Origin: Crocinitomicaceae bacterium
Lineage (GTDB): Bacteria > Bacteroidota > Bacteroidia > Flavobacteriales_D > Crocinitomicaceae
Direction: 5' to 3'
DNA: 64,000 bases
Assembly (NCBI GenBank): GCA_020635955.1
Contig: JACJYW010000004.1
Coordinates: 124,001 to 188,000 of the forward strand
The notes beneath the pieces were generated by a model. It searched no databases and was not told where the DNA came from. It worked only from the letters and a program-made list of their open reading frames with translations. The position numbers and the translations under genes were made by a program. This document shows positions 60,331 through 64,000 of this stretch, piece by piece (positions within the stretch are counted from its first letter, which is position 1; each line of letters begins with the position of its first letter).

Positions 60331-61357
60331 AAGCATACTGATCTTATTTCCAATCCTGTTCACTACTCAGGTCCGTGCACAAAAGGATACCATTGAATAC
60401 ATACATTCATTGTATCGAAATGAGTATACGCCGTACTTTAAGTTGCATACTTTCAAAAGAGGTTTTTCAAATGACTCATTGAAACTGGCCCTCGATTCAC
60501 TCGAAGCCAGACCACGCAATTCATGGTCAAGGCATGATAGTTTAAGGTTTGCACAAATTTCCCTGAGAACGGGTAATAAAGCACTTTCTCAATATTATTT
60601 TGATCAGTTAAATACTGATTTTGGCAAAGAAGAAGAGTTCTGGTATGATGAACTAATGATCTATTATCTGAATGATGATTTTAAAGGAGGACTCAAAAAG
60701 ATCAAAGAGGACAGCCCAATGATCATGGAACATTCCACCATCTTCTTCATGAAAAAGATCTTTCAGGCCAAATTAGAACAACAAAAGAATAATAAATGGT
60801 ACAAGACCAATAGAGTACTCAATTGGGATGTAGATTCAAGCTACAATTCCCTTGATAAAGAGAGTCCTGAGTTTTATGAAGCTGTGATCCATCCACTTGA
60901 AAATTTGGAATTTGCTCTTCAAAAGATCATCTCTTATAAATATGAGGACGACCCCATCATTGCAAACAGCTGTGCTGAAATGGGACATATTATAGAAGGA
61001 CACCTATCTATGACACAGGCATACATAGCTTACAGTTTAGGCAGACACTACAACAAATGGGACAAGCACATCCTTGAAGATCTGAAAAGTGTCAAAGCTA
61101 AAATGACCAAGAAAAAGTATAAGATCCCGAATTTCAGAAAGTATTTCCCTAGAATTGAATATTGGAGATTTGATTACAAAATGCTCAAAGAACAGATCAT
61201 GGAAGCCAGAGCGGATACGAATGTTTACGTTCAGCCAACTACCATGAAACCTAAAGAAGAACCTTTATTAAAATTCCCTCACCAGTATATTGTTTTGGGA
61301 GGACTTCTACTATTCATTATCCTTATTGCACTGTTTCTAAAGAGCCGGAAACATTAA
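60308..61357 (+). CDS. Exported protein with C-terminal membrane anchor, unknown function
   Basis: 349 residues: a signal peptide (LIKSILILFPILFTTQVRAQ), a long helical, tetratricopeptide-like middle (SLRTGNKALSQYYFDQLN, YNSLDKESPEFYEAVIHPL) and a C-terminal transmembrane helix (YIVLGGLLLFIILIALFLK) with a short basic tail. It would face the periplasm. It begins inside the DUF4159 gene, suggesting joint function with it. Family not recognised. Confidence 0.72.
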   Translation: MHLRLLIKSILILFPILFTTQVRAQKDTIEYIHSLYRNEYTPYFKLHTFKRGFSNDSLKLALDSLEARPRNSWSRHDSLRFAQISLRTGNKALSQYYFDQLNTDFGKEEEFWYDELMIYYLNDDFKGGLKKIKEDSPMIMEHSTIFFMKKIFQAKLEQQKNNKWYKTNRVLNWDVDSSYNSLDKESPEFYEAVIHPLENLEFALQKIISYKYEDDPIIANSCAEMGHIIEGHLSMTQAYIAYSLGRHYNKWDKHILEDLKSVKAKMTKKKYKIPNFRKYFPRIEYWRFDYKMLKEQIMEARADTNVYVQPTTMKPKEEPLLKFPHQYIVLGGLLLFIILIALFLKSRKH

Positions 61358-61362
61358 AGTTT

Positions 61363-61782
61363 ATGATGAGAATATTTTTGCTTTTTTCATTAATCACACT
61401 GGTTGCTTGTCATTTTACTAAAGAATTGTCTTCAAAATCTGAAAATTGCTACCCTGCAGTAAACGCATCTGAGCTGGATGTATCAAATATTGACAGTACC
61501 AATAACAACTGCAATTTCAGCTTACTAGAGAATTCCAATAATCGCTTACAGCTTATCTTAAACTATAGCGGTGGATGTGAAAATCATGAGTTCCATCTGG
61601 TTCGATCACATAATGGATCAGAAGATGGCTTACATGTGTTTGATCTTGTACACAACACAAAAGGAGATGGATGCAGAGAATGGATCACAGACACCATTTG
61701 TTTTGATCTTTCCAGTATGAAAATGAAAAAGGGTGATCGATTTAAGATGAAAGGCTTGGAAAGTGAACAGATCGTGGATTAA
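61363..61782 (+). CDS. Small lipoprotein of unknown function
   Basis: 139 residues. The N-terminus MMRIFLLFSLITLVACHF has a lipobox (LVAC, Cys16). The mature part has four more Cys (NCYPA, NNCNF, GGCENHEF, DGCREW, DTICFD) that probably form disulfides. It follows the previous gene by 5 bases, so it is likely in the rsmE-DUF4159 operon. The stop shares TTAA with hemB. Confidence 0.7.
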   Translation: MMRIFLLFSLITLVACHFTKELSSKSENCYPAVNASELDVSNIDSTNNNCNFSLLENSNNRLQLILNYSGGCENHEFHLVRSHNGSEDGLHVFDLVHNTKGDGCREWITDTICFDLSSMKMKKGDRFKMKGLESEQIVD

Positions 61783-62756
61783 AATCCGCGCTTATACAAT
61801 TCAGCAAAATCTTTAGCAAAATAGGTCAGGATTGAATCAGCCCCTGCTCTTTTCATACTCAGAAGCATTTCAGGCATAGCTTTTTCATAATCCAACCATC
61901 CATTCATACAGGCAGCTTTCAACATGGCGTATTCTCCACTTACATTGTAAGCAGCAATTGGTAACATACTATTTTCTTTCAGCAAATGGATCACATCCAA
62001 ATAAGCTAAAGCGGGCTTAACCATTAGAAAATCTGCCCCTTCAGCTTCATCCAGTTCAGCTTCTCTAAGCGCCTCTTTTTTATTTGCCGGATTCATCTGA
62101 TAAGTTTTCTTATCACCTGACTTTGGTGCAGAATCTAAAGCATCTCTGAAAGGACCATAAAAAGCACTGGCATACTTGGCAGTATAAGCCATGATCGAAA
62201 CATGTTCAAAGCCATTATCATCAAGTGCTTCACGGATATACCCTACTCTTCCATCCATCATATCAGATGGTCCAATAATATCAATACCGGCTTGTGCCTG
62301 AGCAACTGACATTTTTCCCAAAACAGGAAGCGTTTCGTCATTCAGGATCACCCCATTTTTAACGATACCGTCATGTCCATCACTGTTATAGGGATCCAAA
62401 GCCACATCACTCATTAAAATAATGCCCGGAAACTGTTCTTTCAACGATCGAATGGCCTTCAGATAAAAATTATCCTCCACATAGCTGTAAGTTGCTGTTT
62501 TATCCTTTAATTCTTCAGGAATTACGGGAAAAAGAACGAATGTTCTCAAGCCCAGTTCAACACAGATCTCTATCTCCCGTTTTATTCCATCCAAATTCAA
62601 ACGATACAGATCAGGCAACGAAGAAATAGCCTCTCTTTCCACTGAGGTATTCGATAAGAATAATGGATAGATGAGATTGGACGGTCTTAGAACCGTTTCT
62701 TCAACCATGGCTCTGATGGCTGGATGTTTTCTATTTCTTCTGGGCCGATTTAACAT
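61779..62756 (-). CDS. hemB: Porphobilinogen synthase (delta-aminolevulinic acid dehydratase)
   Basis: Joins two 5-aminolevulinate molecules in haem synthesis. 325 residues. Schiff-base lysines Lys194 (AYTAKYASAFYG) and Lys247 (LMVKPALAYLD) are present, with IIGPSDMMDGR. The metal region reads DVALDPYNSDGHDG, with Asp in place of the zinc-binding cysteines, so this is the Mg2+/zinc-independent type. A TAATTTTG box (62774-62767, minus strand) lies 10 bases upstream. Confidence 0.95.
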   Translation of the reverse strand: MLNRPRRNRKHPAIRAMVEETVLRPSNLIYPLFLSNTSVEREAISSLPDLYRLNLDGIKREIEICVELGLRTFVLFPVIPEELKDKTATYSYVEDNFYLKAIRSLKEQFPGIILMSDVALDPYNSDGHDGIVKNGVILNDETLPVLGKMSVAQAQAGIDIIGPSDMMDGRVGYIREALDDNGFEHVSIMAYTAKYASAFYGPFRDALDSAPKSGDKKTYQMNPANKKEALREAELDEAEGADFLMVKPALAYLDVIHLLKENSMLPIAAYNVSGEYAMLKAACMNGWLDYEKAMPEMLLSMKRAGADSILTYFAKDFAELYKRGF

Positions 62757-62891
62757 ATTTACAATACAAAATTAAAGAATATTACTCATTTCATTTGCAT
62801 TGGTTTCAAAGTAGTCCGATAAGCCTGTAAATTTGGGTTTAAATAATTTTTATTGATGGCTGAATTCCGTACGAGAATTCAATTATTTTTA

Positions 62892-62899
62892 TAGCTTTG
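62892..62899 (+). promoter_or_regulatory. Candidate -7 box (TAGCTTTG) of the 62918 gene
   Basis: TAGCTTTG fits TAnnTTTG. It contains the TTG at 62897 that could be misread as a start codon. Transcription would begin near 62906, so translation from the ATG at 62918 would leave about 11 bases of leader. No clear TTG -33 box. Confidence 0.35.
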
Positions 62900-62917
62900 A
62901 ACCAAATGTCTGCAAAT

Positions 62918-63829
62918 ATGAATTTTACGCCTAAAGCTTTATACTTACTTTTTATAAGTGCGTTAGTTGTTTCATGCGGTGGAGAGGGAATTGAAGTTGA
63001 TTCTGATGAGCATAACGACAATGAAGTAAATACAATTGATTCGGGATTAGATTCTGCCATGGCTATGAATACAGCTATCGGTGGAAAGATGTTTAGTATC
63101 CCTTCTCCTATCCAAATGGTCACTATGATCAAGTCAACAGATGCTACATTCAATGAAACATTGTTGACCGATCCTGAAAGTGTTGCGAACTATACAACGG
63201 AATATAAAAGAGCTATAAACATGGGTGTTTATGGTGCTGATCTGGGTTACGCTACCATTTATGAAAACAACACCAAAGCTGTTTCTTACTTGTCATCTAT
63301 CGAGAAATTGTCAGATGAATTAGGAATTGCAGGAGCCTTTGATCAGGATCTATTGGAGCGTTTTATTGAGAATGGAAACAACCAGGATTCAATGTTGGTG
63401 ATCATGTCTGAAGGTTACCGTGAAGGTGATAAATTCCTGAAAGACAATGAAGAGCATGATGTAGCTACTTTGATCCTTACAGGTGGATGGATTGAAGGAA
63501 TGTACTTCGCAGCCATCAGTTATGAAGAAACTAAGAATCAGGAAATTGCTAATCGTATTGGTGAGCAAAAAACAGGTTTAAAAACCATCATAGATCTACT
63601 TGAAGATTACAATACAGATGATTTTTACACTACCCTTATCAACGACCTGAAAGATCTTAAAACTGAATTTGACAAGATCGAATTCAACTACACCTATGTT
63701 GAGCCAATCCATGATGAGGCTATCAAACAAACCACGATCAAAAGTAAGTCATCAGTGATCATTGATGCGCCAGTACTTAAAAGTATCATAGCAAAAGTTA
63801 AGACAATCAGAAACGGATTAATCGGATAA
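62918..63829 (+). CDS. Lipoprotein of unknown function
   Basis: 303 residues from the ATG at 62918; the ATG at 62906 is an alternative. A lipoprotein signal peptide ends LVVSCGG (Cys20), followed by an acidic linker. The remaining mostly helical domain (MGVYGADLGYATIYENN, ATLILTGGWIEGMYFAAISY) has no motif I can name with confidence. The next gene begins one base after its stop, so the two are co-transcribed. Confidence 0.75.
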   Translation: MNFTPKALYLLFISALVVSCGGEGIEVDSDEHNDNEVNTIDSGLDSAMAMNTAIGGKMFSIPSPIQMVTMIKSTDATFNETLLTDPESVANYTTEYKRAINMGVYGADLGYATIYENNTKAVSYLSSIEKLSDELGIAGAFDQDLLERFIENGNNQDSMLVIMSEGYREGDKFLKDNEEHDVATLILTGGWIEGMYFAAISYEETKNQEIANRIGEQKTGLKTIIDLLEDYNTDDFYTTLINDLKDLKTEFDKIEFNYTYVEPIHDEAIKQTTIKSKSSVIIDAPVLKSIIAKVKTIRNGLIG

Positions 63830-63830
63830 T

Positions 63831-64000
63831 ATGAAAAAAGGAATTTTATTACTAGCAATCGCATTGATCTCGTTTGTAGCTAAAAGTCAGGAGTGTGACT
63901 CATTAGTGAACCTTTGCTACCAGTATTTGGCAAAAGATTCGAAAAAAGGAAAAGTATTCATCTCTGACGGGCAGGTTTATCAGGCATTTGTTGATGCTGA
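63831..64000 (+). CDS. Exported protein, 3'-truncated by window end
   Basis: Only 56 codons are visible. They begin MKKGILLLAIALISFVAKSQ, a signal peptide, and continue ECDSLVNLCYQYLAKDSKKG with no stop before base 64000. The ATG lies one base after the lipoprotein gene stop. The family cannot be told from this fragment. Confidence 0.75.
   Translation, partial: MKKGILLLAIALISFVAKSQECDSLVNLCYQYLAKDSKKGKVFISDGQVYQAFVDA

Noticed and set aside
62897..62917. TTG at 62897 as start of the lipoprotein
   Set aside because: It lies within the TAGCTTTG promoter box, and the signal peptide is better formed from the ATG at 62918.
1..64000. tRNA, rRNA, insertion sequences, prophage or integrase genes
   Set aside because: I saw no transposase, integrase or phage proteins and no cloverleaf-like sequence, although a tRNA scan could not be run.

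Overview
The window looks like chromosomal DNA of a Bacteroidota bacterium, most likely order Flavobacteriales. It is AT-rich. It encodes proteins with type IX secretion (T9SS) C-terminal sorting domains (type A at 1335-2405, type B at 33309-39680), a PorP/SprF-like protein, DUF4834, DUF4159 and YfhO proteins. It carries TAnnTTTG promoter boxes typical of the Bacteroidota sigma factor and few Shine-Dalgarno sequences. I see no tRNA, rRNA, CRISPR array, insertion sequence or prophage. No gene-free gap exceeds about 190 bases.

Layout. (1) 1-5930, plus strand: a truncated YdeI-like gene, two unknown exported proteins, a WbpM/CapD-type nucleotide-sugar dehydratase, a thioesterase and a YwqK-repeat protein. 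(2) 5927-28074, all minus strand, 21 genes: a surface-glycan locus that appears to be read from carB downwards (carB, DUF4834, a small unknown, YfhO, GT2, methyltransferase). Next comes a tightly coupled six-gene cassette: CMP-sugar synthetase, HpaI-type aldolase, SDR, cyclase-family hydrolase, HAD phosphatase and 2-hydroxyacid dehydrogenase. Then come an MBOAT acyltransferase, an SGNH protein, FkbH, a methyltransferase, an acyl carrier protein, a VOC protein, a DUF115/GT42-like protein, a Wzx flippase and a sugar epimerase. (3) 28261-32173: methyltransferase plus PyrR-like gene, a VIT1-type metal transporter, 3-methyladenine glycosylase and an F420-reductase-like protein. (4) 32239-39680: a PorP/SprF-like gene behind a 2123-residue T9SS type B protein with 154-residue tandem repeats. 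(5) 39866-46939: an unknown exported protein, PaaH/PaaG beta-oxidation enzymes, an SDR, MGMT and a VWA protein. (6) 47045-50543: DAHP synthase/chorismate mutase, EPSP synthase and a coupled histidine kinase. (7) 50538-56463: a four-gene exopolysaccharide synthesis/export operon. (8) 56538-64000: GT9, thioesterase, GT4, rsmE, a DUF4159 operon, hemB and two exported proteins, the last cut by the window end.

Three candidate systems stand out. The first is an FkbH-loaded acyl carrier protein beside an MBOAT and an SGNH protein, a layout like DltB/DltC/DltD; it could put a glycerate-derived acyl group on a surface glycan. The second is a CMP-activated keto-deoxy-sugar-acid pathway that uses a pyruvate class II aldolase instead of a PEP-dependent NeuB/KdsA synthase, with a DUF115/GT42-like protein as possible transferase. 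The third is a processive GT2 synthase with HlyD, a TolC-glycosidase fusion, and a TackOD1 zinc-ribbon protein whose GGDEF domain has lost its active site but keeps an RxxD motif, suggesting a nucleotide-receptor role similar in principle to PelD. All three are inferences from domains and gene order.
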